Below, piece by piece: positions 33,593-45,400 of a stretch of 64,000 nucleotides of DNA. Every line of letters begins with the position of its first letter. Positions within the stretch are counted from its first letter, which is position 1. Made by a program: the position numbers and the translations under genes. Where the stretch lies: NCBI RefSeq assembly GCF_001704415.2, contig NC_030824.1:31863022-31927021 (forward strand), in the 5' to 3' direction. Under the pieces are notes generated by a model. It was given only the letters and a program-made list of their open reading frames with translations, did no database searches and was not told where the DNA came from. Source of the stretch: Capra hircus. Taxonomy: Eukaryota > Chordata > Mammalia > Artiodactyla > Bovidae.

Positions 33593-33975
33593 TCAGTTCA
33601 GTTCAGTTGCTCAGTCGTGTCTATTTGTGACCCCATGGACTGTAGCACGCAAAGCTTCCCTGTCCATCACCAACTCCCAAAGCTTGCTCAAACTCATGTC
33701 CATCAAGTCAGTGATGCCATCCAACCATCATGTCCTCTGTCATCCCCTTCTTCTCCTGCCTTCAATCTTTCCCAGCATCAGGGTCCTTTCCAATGAGTCA
33801 ATTCCTTGCATAAGGTCGCCAAAGTATTGGAGTTTCAGCTTTAGCATCAGTTCTTCCAATGAATATTCAGGACTGATTTCCTTTAGGATTGACTGGTTTG
33901 ATCTCCTTGTAGTCCAAGGGACTCTCAAGAGTCTTCAACACCATGGTTCAAAAGGATCAATTCTTCAGCTTTCTT
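33593..33975 (-). mobile_element. BovB 3' end, about 380 bp
   Basis: GTTCA terminus at 33596, then the reversed C-terminal ORF2 region up to 'ttcttcagctttctttata'. Confidence 0.9.
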
Positions 33976-34054
33976 TATAAACACACATTGAAATGTGAGA
34001 ATAGGACAAGTCCCTGAGAACTTTGGCTGAGAAGTGTGCTAAATCATGTCCATC

Positions 34055-34110
34055 ATGAATATACCCATTTATTCAGTAAGCACCTGCTCTGTGCCACATG
34101 TCTTTTTAGA
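34055..34110 (-). mobile_element. L2/MIR-like fragment
   Basis: 'catttattcagtaagcacct' then 'gctctgtgccacatgtc' is the reversed end of an old mammalian repeat. Confidence 0.4.
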
Positions 34111-34224
34111 TGCAAGTATTTTTATAATAGTTTTTTAATCAGTAAGATTCACTAATTTTTAGTGATTTTTTCAAATGGTAACTTATTTTTTCACTTTTTC
34201 ATTCAGGTTTATTGATATGTAGTT

Positions 34225-34438
34225 TCCCAGATGGAGCTAGTGGTAAAGAACACACCCGCCAGTGCAGGAGACTTAAGAGACATGGGTTTAACCCCTGGCT
34301 TGGGAATATCCCCTGGAGGAGGAAATAGCAACCCACTCCAGTATTCTTGCCTTAAGAATCTTATGAACAGAGGATCCTTGTGGACTAGAGTCCATAAGGT
34401 TGCAAACAGTGAGAAGGCTGAAGCGACTGAGCATGCAT
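34225..34438 (+). mobile_element. Bov-tA SINE, diverged
   Basis: Head 'agtttcccagatggagctag', body through 'gaagcgactgagcatgcat'. More mutated than its neighbours. Confidence 0.88.
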
Positions 34439-34583
34439 GTATAACATACAGCATTGAGTAAAATTAAGATGTGTTCACATCAAAATAATTAACCTCAGTT
34501 ATATCAGGTTACCCCATTTTGATGGATGAGGAAAAATAATTCCTAGTAATTACTAGGTAGTTACTGAGCATCTAGTTTGTACC

Positions 34584-34599
34584 AAAAAAAAAAAAAAAA
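34584..34599. repeat. (A)16 homopolymer
   Basis: Sixteen A residues. No recognisable retroinsert body on its left. Confidence 0.9.
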
Positions 34600-36097
34600 G
34601 ATAACATGCTGATGCTCTTGGTGAAAATGAGATAAAGAAGAATTATAATTGGAGAAGAATTATATTTGGCTTTGACTGTAGACAACTAATTTGGGGTGAA
34701 TTCAGAACAATAAAGGGAAACTGAGAGAATAGGCAGGAGTTAGAGGGATGGACAAGAACAGGGCAGGTTGTTAGGGGAGGAGGCTCTTACATAATTGAAG
34801 ACAGAAGAAAGAAAGGGAGATCAGGAATGTAGCAGAGATGAAGACATGGTTCTAGAAAAGAAGAAATGAATCCAATTAAAGTAGCTTCTCAAAGCGGAAG
34901 GAGAGAATAGGCAACTTAGTTGGGGGGGACTTTTTTTCTTACAGGGCAGATTATTTGTTTTTCATGAAAAACATGTGAGTAAAATTTTGAGGGAAAAAAG
35001 AAAGAGATTGAAGCTGTCAGCTTAGTGTTTGGAAGTCAGAATTCAAACTCATTGTGTAGGAAAGGAAGCTCCAAGCAGCACACCTTAGTCCTAAGTGAAT
35101 GCGAACGGATTGGGTGGTGGTGGTTTAAAGATCCTGGGATGCTATTAAGCCATTTATTTCATTCACTTGGGACTTATGCTGGTTACAGTATTGTCTGGAA
35201 ATCGAATTGAGGATACTTTCAGGACATCAAAGGACAAGTAAGGGGTAATTAGGTTGTGTGGAAGATATATCTTTTAAAAGTGGCCTAAACATTTTATCTG
35301 ATTCCATCTTAATAGTGTCAGTTGCATATATTCTTAAAGGAACCTATTTATTTTAGTACTATCAATGAGTAAGCGTACATAAGACTCAATTCCATTAAAA
35401 TATTTTCTGAAAGCTAAATCAACATTGTTTACAGTGGATTAGCTCTGTGATGTATTCAAACACAAGCTTCTGCCAAGTGTTTTTGCTGCCATATGTACAC
35501 CTATTAATTAACTCCTTGTAAATGTCTTTAGTATTCTCTTGAGCTTGCTGAAGTTTGCTGTGGAAGCATCACTTTTGCCCAAGTTCTATTTCTCTCAATT
35601 TTAAATATGGAAGTTTAAGTGGACCCAGTAAAGAGCACTCCTCTTTTTCATCCAGATTTATAACCTTTTGAGAGAAAGATATGGAGATTAGGCAAATAGG
35701 GATCAATTGACCAACTTACATACTGATGAAGCTCACACTGAAGGGCATGGCTAGTTGCCAGACCAAATAGGACTTGCTAACACTTCCTTCCTGAATTAGA
35801 ACGTCTTCCCTACTTAGGCACAGGCAATGATGCATGATAGTGCCACTTCTCCTTGAATGAACATGAAGAAGAACAAAGTACATACCTCATGCAGTTAGGC
35901 AGACCTCAAGAGAGAGAGAGGAAGGGTAAGTACTCTCCCCCTGTGTTATATAACATCTCTAGGGCATTTGAGATAGACATCATTCTTGAAATGGGGTTCT
36001 CCTTTGACCATCATGCCACCTTGCTTTCTGGGTCTTTTCCTACCTCTTGGGAGCTCCAAATTAATTCCCTTAGGCTCCTCTTTCTTTCTGTACTTTG
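34600..36097. other. unique island, 1.5 kb
   Basis: No interspersed repeat recognised. Several short frames without domains. Candidate for conservation testing. Confidence 0.4.
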
Positions 36098-36343
36098 TTA
36101 TTATGATTTATTTATTTTGGCTGCCCTGGGTGTTTGTTGAGGTGTGCAGGCTTCTCTAGTTGCAGCACAAGGGTTCTCTTGTTGCAGAGCTCAGGTCTAG
36201 GGTGTCTGGTCTCAGCAGTTGTGGCATATGGACTTAGTTGCCCTGCAGCATGGGGGATCTTAGTTCCCTGAACATGCATTAAACCTGCGTCCCCTGAATT
36301 GGGAGGCAGATTATTAACCACTGGACTACCAGGGAAGTCCATT
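36098..36343 (-). mobile_element. CHR-type SINE
   Basis: Reversed cetartiodactyl tRNA-derived SINE: 'ttgcagcacaagggttctct' repeats of the Cys/AACTACTGAG-type body and head 'ggactaccagggaagtcc' at the right end. Confidence 0.85.
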
Positions 36344-36783
36344 ATTACACTTTAGAAGTTCCCTTGAACTTCTGTCTCTGGTTCTCATCTCTTGGAATCT
36401 CCAGAGAAATATATTCAGGTGTCTGTAAGATACCCTGCTCTGTTAAACTATAAAGTTAGCTCAGAGTCATTTTATTCAAACTTACAATTTTACATCCCTC
36501 TCAATTCTACTCCCATCTGGCATTTGCTGCCTCACTTAAAAGCATCAGCCTTGGTCCATTTGTTTCCCAGGCTGGGGATACAAGGATCTGGGGATCCTTA
36601 GTCCCTCTGTTTTCCAGGCTGGGGATCCAAGCCATGCACAGTTGGTCTCCTCCCAATGACGTTCCATTTTTTAAGTCTTCTTAGCCTCCACTCCTCAGCT
36701 TATTCATCTGTCTTTGGGTGGACTTTCCTTTCCTCCAAACTGTTCAACCATGCCAAGTCTACACAACTGGCAAGTTTCCTTCC
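36344..36783. other. unique sequence
   Basis: Contains two copies of a 'tccaggctggggat' motif (about 36568 and 36613). No exon recognised. Confidence 0.4.
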
Positions 36784-37850
36784 TGGCTTCAGACTACACT
36801 GCAAAGCTATAGTCATCAAAATAGTATGGTACTGGCATAAAAACAGAAATATAGACCAATGGAACAAGACAGAAAGCCTGGAGATAAACCTACACATCTA
36901 TGGGCACCTTATCTTTGACAAAAAAGGCAAGAATATATAATGGAGAAAAGACAGCCCCTCTTCAATAAGTGGTGCTGGGAAAACTGGGCAGCTACATGTA
37001 GAACAGTGAAACTAGAACACCTCCTAACATTATACACAAAAATAAACTCAAAATAGATTAAAAACTTAAAAATTTATGACCAGAAACTATAAAGCTCTTA
37101 GAGGAAAACATAGATAGTACACTTTCTGACATAAATCACAGCAAGATCCTCTATGGCCTGCCTCCTCGAGTTATGGAAATAAAAACAAAAGTGAACAAAT
37201 AGTACCTAATTAAATTTAAAGTTTATGCACAGCAAAGGAAAATATAAACAAGGTAAAAAAGACAACCCTCAGAATGGGAAAAAAATAATATCAAGTGAAA
37301 CAACTAAGGATTAGTCTCCAAAATACACAAGCAGCTCATGCAGCTCAATACAAAGAACAAAAACAAACAAACAAACAAAAACAACCCAATCAAAGAGTGG
37401 ACAGAAGTCCTAAAGAAATATTTCTCCAAAGACATACCGATGACTAATGCATACATTAAAAGATATTCAACATTGCTCAGTATTAGAGAAATGAAAATAA
37501 AAACTACAATGAGGTATTACCTCATACCAGTCATACATCAAAAAATCTACAAACGCTAAATCCTGGAGAGGGTGTGGAGAAAAGGCAATCTTTTTGTATT
37601 GTTTGTAGAAATGTAAATTGATACAGCCACTATGGAGAACAGTGTTGAGATTCCTTGAAAAACTAACCATAAAACTGCCATATGACTCTACAACCCCACT
37701 ACTGGGCATATATCCTGAGGAAACCGTAAGTGAAGAAGACAATGTTCATAGCAGCGCTATTTACAATAGCTAGAATATGGAAGCAACCTAGATGTCCATC
37801 AACAGATGAATGGATAAAGAAGTTGTGGTACATATATACAATGGAATATT

Positions 37851-38380
37851 TTTTGTTGTTGTTGTTTAGTCATTCAGTAGTGTCTGACTCTGTGACCCCA
37901 GGGAATGCTGCATGCCAGGCTTTCTTGTCTTTTATTATGTTCCAGAGTTTGCTCAAATTCAAGTCCATTGAGTCTATGATACCATCCAACCATCTCATTT
38001 CCTGTCGCCCTCTTCTCTACCTGCCTTCAATCTTTCCCAGCAACAGGGTCTTGCCAGTGAGTCAGTTCTTTGTATCAAGTGATCAAATTATTGGAGCTTC
38101 AGCTTTAGCATCAGTCCTTTCAATGAATATTCAGTGTTGATTTCCTTTACAACTGACTGATTTGTTCTCCTTGCTGTCTTAAGAATCTTCTCCAGCATCA
38201 CAGTTTGAAAGCATCAGTTCTTCGGAGCTCAGCCTTCTTTATGGTCCAACTCTCACATCCATTCATGACTGCTGACAAAAACCATAGCTTTGACGATACG
38301 GTCCTTTGCTGGCAAAGTTACGTCTCTGTTTTTTAATATGCTGTCTGGGTTTGTCATTGATTTCCTTCAAGAAGCAAGCA
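37851..38380 (-). mobile_element. BovB 3' end inside L1 copy 1
   Basis: (TTG)n on plus at 37854-37865 is the reversed CAA tail. The reversed C-terminal ORF2 region follows to about 38380. It splits the L1 after 'caatggaatatt' and before 'actcaatataaaaaggaata'. Confidence 0.9.
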
Positions 38381-38435
38381 TACTCAATATAAAAAGGAAT
38401 ACATTTGAGTCAGTTCTAATGAGATGGATGAATCT

Positions 38436-38747
38436 AGATCCTATTATGGAGAAGGCAATGGCAACTCACTCCAGTACTCTTGCCTGGAAAATCCCATGGA
38501 TGGAGGAGCCTGGTAGGCTGCAGTCCATGGGATCGCTAGGAGTTGGACACGACTGAGTGACTCCTAGCGACCTCACTTTCACTTTTCACTTTTATGCATT
38601 GAAGAGGGAAATGGCAACCCACTCCAGTGTTCTTGCCTGGAGAATCCCAGGGATAGAGGAGCATTGTGGGCTGCCGTCTCTGGGGTTGCACAGAGTCAGA
38701 CATGACTGAAGTGGCTTAGCAGCAGCAGCAGCAGCAGATCTTATTAT
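38436..38747 (+). mobile_element. BOV-A2 SINE with 12-nt target duplication
   Basis: 'agatcctattat' (38436-38447) and 'agatcttattat' (38736-38747), one mismatch. The body 38448-38735 holds both BovA units and a (CAG)n tail. Inserted in L1 copy 1. Confidence 0.95.
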
Positions 38748-40195
38748 ACAGAGTGAAGTAAGTCAGAAAGAGAAAAACAAATATTGTTATTTTTTTCATT
38801 GCAATGGTGAATGGAATTGTTTCCTTAATTTCTCTTTTTGTTTTCTCATTGTTAGTGTATAGGAATGCAAGGGATTTCTGTGTGTTGATTTTATGTCCTG
38901 CAACTTTCCTATATTTGTTGATTAGCTCTAGTAATTTTTTGGTAGAGTCTTTAGGGCTTGCTATGTAGAGGATCATGTCATCTGCAAACAGTGAGAGTTT
39001 TACTTCTTTTCCAAAATGGATTCCTTTTATTTCTTTTTCTGCTCTGCTTGCTGTGGCCAAAACTTCCAAAACTATGTTGAATAGTAATGGGTAAGAGTGG
39101 GCACCCTTGTCTTGTTCCTGACTTTAAGGGAAATGCTTTCAATTTTTCACCACTGAGGATAATGTTTGCTGTGGGTTTGTCATATACAGCTTTTATTATG
39201 CTGAGGTATGTTCGGATGTTGAATTTTGTCAAAGGCTTTCTCTGCATCTATTGAGATAATCATATGGTTTTTATTTTTCAATTTATTAATGTGGCATATT
39301 ACATTGATTGATTTGCAGATATTGAAGAATCCTTGCATCCCTGGGATAAAGCCCACTTGGTCATGATGTATGATTTTTTTAATATGTTGTTGGATTCTGT
39401 TTGCTAGAATTTTGTTAAGGGTTTTTGCATCTATGTTCATCAGTGATATTGGCTTGTGTTTTCTTTTTTTGTGGCATCTTTGTCAGATTTTGGTATTAGG
39501 GTGATGGTGGCCTCATAGAATGAGTTTGGAAGTTTACCTTCCTCTGCAATTTTCTGGAAGAGTTTGAGTAGGATAGGTGTTAGCTCTTCTCTAAATTTTT
39601 GCTAGAATTCAGCTGTGAAGCCGTCTGGACCTGGGCTTTTGTTTGCTGGAAGATTTCTAATTACAGTTTCAATTCCCGTGCTTGTGATGGGTCTGTTAAG
39701 ATTTTCCATTTCTTCCTGGTTCAGTTTTGGAAAGTTGTACTTTTCTAAGAACTTGTCCATTTCCTCCAAGTTGTCCATTTTATTGGCATATAGTTGCTGA
39801 TAGTATTCTCTTATGATCCTTTGTATTTCTGTGTTATCTGTTGTGATCTCTCCATTTCGATTTCTAATTTTGTTGATTTGATTTTTCTCCCTTTGTTTCT
39901 TGATGAGTCTGGCTAATGGTTTGTCAGTTGTATTTATCTTCTCAAAGAACCAGCTTTTGGCTTTGTTGATTTTTGCTACGGTCTCTTTTGTTTCTCCTGC
40001 ATTTATTTCAGCCCTAATTTTTAGGATTTCTTTCCTTCCAGTAACCCTGGGGTTTTTCATTTCTTCCATTTCTGGTTGCTGTAGGTGTAGAGTTAGGTTA
40101 TTTCTTTGACTTTTTTCTTGTTTCTTGAGGTATGCCTGTATTGCTATGAACCTTCCCCTTAGCACTGCTTTTACAGTGTCCCATAGGTTTTGCAT
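38716..40195 (-). pseudogene. L1 ORF2 RT domain remnant (inverted segment)
   Basis: Frames 40195-39602, 39440-39180, 39247-38978 and 39069-38716 read in order as L1 ORF2: NLWDTVKAVLRGRFIAIQAY, SWFFEKINTTDKPLARLIKK, NKSPGPDGFTAEF, DQVGFIPGMQGFFNICKSIN, MIISIDAEKAFDKIQHPN (motif A), GTRQGCPLLP (motif B) and the FADD box at 38977-38988. Catalytic aspartates are retained, but frame changes and stops prevent translation. The last residues of the 39069-38716 frame belong to L1 copy 1 and flanking DNA. Confidence 0.88.
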
Positions 40196-42097
40196 TATTG
40201 TGTTTTCATTTTCATTTGTTTATATGCATATTTTGATTTCTTCTGTGATTTGTTGGTTATTCAGCAGCATGTTGTTTAGCCTCCATATGTTGGAATTCTA
40301 AACAGTTTTTCTCCTTTGACATCTAATCTTACTGCATTGTGGTCAGAAAAGATGCTTGGAATGATTTCCTACCCAAAGCAATCTATAGATTCAATGCAAT
40401 CCTTATCAAGCTACCAATGGTATTTTTCAAAGAACTAGAACAAATAATTTCACAATTTGTATTAAAAAAAAAACAAACCCTCAAATAGCCAAAGCAATCT
40501 TGAGAAAGAAGAATGGAACTGGAGGAATAAACCTGTCTGACTTCGGGCTCTACTACAAAGCCACAGTCATCAAGATAGTATGGTACTGGCACAAAGACAA
40601 AAATATAGATCAGTAGAACAAAATAGAAAGCCCAGACATAAATCCACACACCTATGGATACCTTATCTTCGACAAAGGAGGCAAGAATATACAATGGAGA
40701 AAAGACAATCTCTTTAACAAGTGGTGCTGGGAAAACTGGTCAACCACTTGTAAAAGAATGAAACTAGAACACTTTCTAACACCATACACAAAAACAAACT
40801 AAAAATGGATTAAAGATCTAAATGTAAGACCAGAAACTATAAAACTCCTAGAGGAAAACATAGGCAAAACACTCTCTGACATAAATCACAGCAGGATCCT
40901 CTAAGACCCACCTCCCAGAGTATTGGAAATAAAAGCAAAAATAAACAAATGGGACCTAATTAAACTTAAAAGCTTTTGCACAACAAAGGAAACTATAAGC
41001 AAGGTGAAAAGACAGCTTTCAGAATGGGAGGAAATAATAGCAAATGAAGCAACTAACAAAGAATTAATCTAAAAAATATACAAGCAACTCCTGCAGCTCA
41101 ATTTTAGAAAAATAAACGACCCAATCAAAAAATGGGCCAAAGAACGAAACAGACATTTCTCCAAAGAAGACATACAGATGGCTAACAAACACATGAAAGG
41201 ATGCTCAACATCACTCATTATCAGAGAAATGCAAATCAAGACCACAATGAGGTACCATTTCACTCCAGTCAGAATGACTGTGCTCCAAAAGTCTACAAAC
41301 AATAAACGCTGGAGAGGGTGTGGAGAAAAGGGAACCCTCTTACACTGTTGGTGGGAATGCAAACTAGTACAGCCACTATGGAGAACAGTGTGGAGAGTCC
41401 TTAGAAAACTAGAAATAGAGCTGCCAGATGACCCAGCAATCCCACTGCTGGGCATACACACAGAGGAAACCAGAATGGAAAGAGATACATGTACCCCAAT
41501 GTTCATTACAGCACTGTTTATAATAGCCAGGACTTGGAAGCAACCTAGATGACCATCAGCAGATGGATAAGAAAGCTGTGGTACATATACACAATGGAAT
41601 ATTACTCTGGCATTAAGAAAAATACATTTGAATCAGTTCTAATGAGGTGGATGAAACTGGAGCCTATTAAACAGAGTGAAGTAAGCCAGAAAGAAAAACA
41701 CCAATACAGTATACTAACACATATATATGGAATTTAGAAAAATGGTACCAATAACCCTGTATGCGAGACAGCAAAAGAGACACAGAACAATATTTTGGAC
41801 TCTGTGGGAGAGGGTGAGGGTGGGATGGTTTGGGGGAATAGCATTGAAACATGTATATTATCATATGTGAAATGAATCACCAGTCCAGGTTTGATGCATC
41901 ATGATACAGGATGCTTGGGGCTGGTGCACTGGGATGACCCAGAGGGATGGGATGAGGAGGGAGGTGGGAGGGGGTTCAGGATGGGGAACACATGTACACC
42001 CATGGCAGATTCATGTCAATGTATGGCAAAACCAATACAATATTGTAAAGTAATTAGCCTCCAATTAAAATAAATAAATTAAAAAACCACAAATATT
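38777..42097 (+). mobile_element. L1 copy 2: twin-primed (5'-inverted) insertion, 3.3 kb
   Basis: Flanked by 'acaaatatt' at 38777-38785 and 42089-42097. The left part (38786 to about 40368) is ORF2 on the minus strand, from the EN end (SDH near 40345) to the RT thumb side. The right part (about 40369-42088) is ORF2 from the AIYRFNAIPI-equivalent block to the poly-A, on plus. The inverted segment ends, in ORF2 order, about 50 residues before the forward one begins. That is the signature of twin priming with a small junction deletion. It sits in the 3' UTR of L1 copy 1. Confidence 0.88.
41178..41737 (+). pseudogene. L1 ORF2 C-terminal domain remnant (forward segment)
   Basis: Frames 41178-41552 and 41549-41737 read as the ORF2 C-terminus: MANKHMKGCSTSLIIREMQI, the Cys-rich CGEKGTLLHCWWEC block (C-x7-8-H/C spacing of the L1 zinc-knuckle-like motif), LVQPLWRTVWRVLRKLEIEL and the terminal IRKLWYIYTMEYYSGIKKN. 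One frame change separates them. Confidence 0.88.
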
Positions 42098-42117
42098 ATA
42101 TATTAATGCATATACAT

Positions 42118-42239
42118 GGAATCTAGCCTGGAGTAGGAAATGGCAACCCACTCCAGTATTTTTGCCAGGAAAATTCCATGTACAGAGGAACCTGGCAGAC
42201 TATAGTCCATGGGGTTGCAAAGAGTCAGACATGACTGAA

Positions 42240-42282
<43 letters not shown>

Positions 42283-42287
42283 TCTAG
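42118..42287 (+). mobile_element. Bov-tA body with (AC)n tail, 9-nt target duplication
   Basis: 'ggaatctag' at 42118-42126 and 42279-42287. The body starts 'cctggagtaggaaatggcaa' (no tRNA head) and ends in (AC)n 42242-42278. Inserted in L1 copy 1's 3' UTR. Confidence 0.9.
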
Positions 42288-42807
42288 AAAGATTGTACTG
42301 ATGAACTTATTTGCAGGGCGGCAATGGAAATGCAGGCATAGAGAGCAGTCTTATGAACACAAAGAGGGAAAGAGAGGGTGGTATGAATTGAGAGAGGAGC
42401 ATTGAAACATATACATTAACATATGTGAAATACATACCCAATGGGAATTTGTTATATGATGCAGGGAGCTCAAATCCAGTACTCTGTGACAACCTAGAGG
42501 GGTGGGATGGTGTGAGAGGTGGGAGAAAGGCTCAAGAGGGAGGAGACACATGTATGCCTATGATTGACTCATGTTGATATATGGCAGAAACTAACACAAT
42601 AGTGTAAAACTATTATCCTCAAATTAAAAATAAATTAGATAAAGAAAGGATACAGGGATCATAATATTGATATCAGTGTTGTATGATGTAAATAAAGCAA
42701 CTTTGAGAACAGAAAGAATTAAAATAAAAATGGAACCTAATCCTTTCACAGGCTGGCCTGAGTTTTCTCTTTAAGCTAAAATATGTACTTCCTTAGAACT
42801 GAACAAA

Positions 42808-43157
42808 AAAAGTTCTTAATGACTCAGATAACCATGATGGTGTGGTCACTCACCTAGAGCCAGAATCCTGGAATGTGAAGTCAAGTGGGTTTTAGTAAGC
42901 ATCACTATGAGCAAAGCTAGCGGAGGTGATGGAATTCTAGTTGACTCGTTGGAAAAGACCCTCATGCTGGGAAAGATTGAGGGCAGGAGGATAATGGGGC
43001 AGCAGAGGATGAAATGTTTGGATAGCATCACTGACTCAGTGGATGTGAGTTTGCACAAACTCCAGGAGATAGTGAAGTACAGGGAAGTCTGGTGTGGTGC
43101 AGTCTGTGAGGTTCCGAAAAGTTGGACACAACTGAAAAACAACAACAAAAGTTCTTA
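42808..43157 (+). mobile_element. BovB with internal deletion, perfect 11-nt target duplication
   Basis: 'aaaagttctta' at 42808-42818 and 43147-43157. The body 42819-43146 joins an RT-domain segment (the NHDGVVTHLEP..ILECEVKWVL and KASGGDGIL-type reading, to about 42940) directly to the 3' terminal segment ('gactcgttggaaaagaccct'), skipping about 1.2 kb relative to other copies. Ends in (CAA)n. The intact duplication shows the deleted form occupies a single insertion site. Confidence 0.9.
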
Positions 43158-43500
43158 CATGGCAGGTGCCATGGACTGCATTATATCTCTCCGTATGTTA
43201 AAACTCTGACCCCACAGTGTGACTGTATTAGAAGGTGGGATCTTTAAGGGGTAATTAAGGTTAAGTGAAGTCATAAGTGTGGGGCCCTGATCCAACAGGG
43301 TAAGTGGCTTTTCTCCGTCCTGTGAGGACGCAGCAAGAAGGCACTGTTTATATGCCAAGACATCTCTCACCAGGAACCAAGCTGGCTGGTACCTTGATTT
43401 GTGAATTTTAGCATCCATAACTGTGAGAAAATAAATTTGTGTTATGTAAACCGCTCAGCCTATGGTATATTATTATGGCAGCTGGAGCAGATTAATACAC
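43158..43500 (+). mobile_element. MLT1 (ERVL-MaLR) LTR
   Basis: 'gtgccatggactgcattata', 'gtgactgtattagaaggtgg', 'ggtaattaaggttaagtgaa', 'aactgtgagaaaataaattt' and the end 'gcagattaatacac' follow MLT1 LTR order. Solo LTR with no internal region. Confidence 0.85.
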
Positions 43501-43515
43501 TAGGTCCCAAGTAAG

Positions 43516-43553
43516 CTTCGGTTCAGTTCAGTGGCTCAGTCACGTCCGACTCT
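43516..43553 (-). mobile_element. BovB/ART2A 3' tip, 38 nt
   Basis: 'cggttcagttcagtggctca' to 'cacgtccgactctt': the outermost 3' end only, an extreme 5' truncation. Confidence 0.75.
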
Positions 43554-43779
43554 TCAGTTAAGCTCAAATTTTCATTTTTGACCACTCATGACCAATACTC
43601 ATGTTCTTGCCACTGTCCAGAATTCTCTCCACTTCCCTCATTAGGATTCTCCTCATCTTCTAAGAGCTTTCCTATCTGTTCTGACACTCACAGAAGCAGT
43701 ATTAGTAACACTTACTTTTTCAAAGCTAGATACTTGTATTATAGTAATTGTAACATCTTATTTTCACATTTTCCTGCCA

Positions 43780-43985
43780 GGGTTTCCCTAGTGGTTCAGA
43801 CAGTAAAGAATCTGCCTGAAATGCAGGAGACCCTGGTTTAATCTCTGGATCAGAAAGATTCCCTGGTGAAGGGAATGGCTACCACTCCACTGCCTGGAGA
43901 ATCCCATGGACAGGGGAATGTGGTGGGCTATATATAGTCCATGGGGTCACAAAGAGTCAGACACGACTTAACATTGAACATCGTA
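43780..43985 (+). mobile_element. Bov-tA SINE
   Basis: Head 'agggtttccctagtggttca', body to 'cacgacttaacattgaac', with small deletions in the middle. Confidence 0.9.
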
Positions 43986-44224
43986 TCTTCATATTTTTCT
44001 GCCTTAAGAGTAATCTTTTATTTTAATCTGAGACAACCTCTATTTTATTCTTCTGCTTCCAGGGCTAAGTCCTCTGTTTTGATAATAAGAAATACTGTTG
44101 AATGAGCTAATGGATTGTTGAGTGAGTAAGAAATATACATACTGTTGCATTTCCCTAAACTACTGGTACTAAACATGTACTAATTTAGTTCCCTGGAGAT
44201 TATTTTCTTTTTATGCTACCTACT

Positions 44225-44290
44225 TACTAATTTATTCAACAATTATTTATTAAGTAACAACTACCTTGTACCATTAGCTTTATTCTCTTC
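44225..44290 (-). mobile_element. L2-like 3' tail
   Basis: 'tttattcaacaattatttat' then 'taagtaacaactaccttgta' is the reversed L2 end. Confidence 0.45.
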
Positions 44291-45309
44291 AGGGTGGTTA
44301 GGAAGCTGGTGAATTGAAAAAAGGCAAAATATTTTCTCCATAAATAGTTAGGCTTTTGGCTTTTTAAATAATGTGTCTAGATTATCAAGGGAACTATCCA
44401 TTCTTAGCATAACACCTTCCAATAAGGACTTAATGTGTCACTTCTATGGGTCTCAGAGAATAACAGTGACTTTATATAAAATAGTTGAAAATTTTCCTCT
44501 TTAATAGCCAAGATCTTCAGTTATCTTATGGGAAATACTGATACTCATAATCTTAGCTACCATAATAAAAGAAATTTAGAGTTTGAAAGGAGTATTTTCA
44601 GTGGCAACAATAATTATCAAAATTATTCTGGCTAAAGGTAAAATATAATCTTAATATTCACAGCCTCCTAATAATGCAGGCATCATAATTTCATGTTTTT
44701 AAAGGGCTAAAAGGAGATAATCATAAAATATCTTAGTACTGTTTCCAAAATTTTAACCCAATGTAAACTGTGCTCTCATTTTCTAATCTAATGTTATGAA
44801 TAATAACTTTAGTTATATCTTCCTGTCTTTGTTCTAATAAAATTTGTGACTCAACAGCAATACCTTCAAAATTAAGTTCTTTTGTTATCAATATTTAGAT
44901 GAATTTATCAAATCTTACAATATAAAAAATTAGAATTTGAGGAAGCCATAGCAATAATTGAATCTAAACACTATGTGGTAAAATTGTTTCTGGTAAGTGT
45001 TTATATACCAGGGGACACATAGATAGCTCATGGCATAAAACAGGCTTTACTTCAAACTTTCAATAATATTGTATAAGAAGGCTCTGCTAATACTCAATTG
45101 TAATACTTTTCCAAGTTGAGTTAGAGTCAAGTGCAATAATAGAATGCAGGATTTGAGTTTAGCAGCCCAGGATTTAGGGGAGTCTGTGTGAATTTTTTGC
45201 TGTCTGAGGCTGAGTAAGTGACTTATTTTATCCTCTGCATCACCACAGTAAAGTAATAACAACAATTTTCATTTGACTGTAATAAAGTTTGACATCAAAT
45301 AGGGCTTTC

Positions 45310-45400
45310 ATTTGTTCACCATTGTGTTGCCAGAGCCTGGCATGAAGCCTAGCATATAGCACACATTTAAAAACTATCTTCTGAGTGAATAATAAAGAAT
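45310..45400 (+). mobile_element. L2-like 3' tail
   Basis: 'ccagagcctggcatgaagcc' + 'tagcatatagcacacattta' and terminal 'gagtgaataa' fit the L2/MIR tail. Confidence 0.5.

Larger units (their letters stand above)
36784..42640 (+). mobile_element. L1 copy 1: ORF2 C-terminus and 3' UTR, with nested insertions
   Basis: L1 sequence in pieces 36784-37850, 38381-38447, 38748-38785, 42098-42126 and 42288-42640 reads continuously: 'atggtactggcataaaaaca', 'tggtgctgggaaaactgggc', 'caacagatgaatggataaag', 'agtgaagtaagtcagaaaga', 'acatggaatctag', and the end of the 3' UTR with 'atggcagaaactaacacaat'. It is interrupted by BovB, BOV-A2, a second L1 and a Bov-tA. ORF2 is broken by stops and shifts. Confidence 0.88.
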
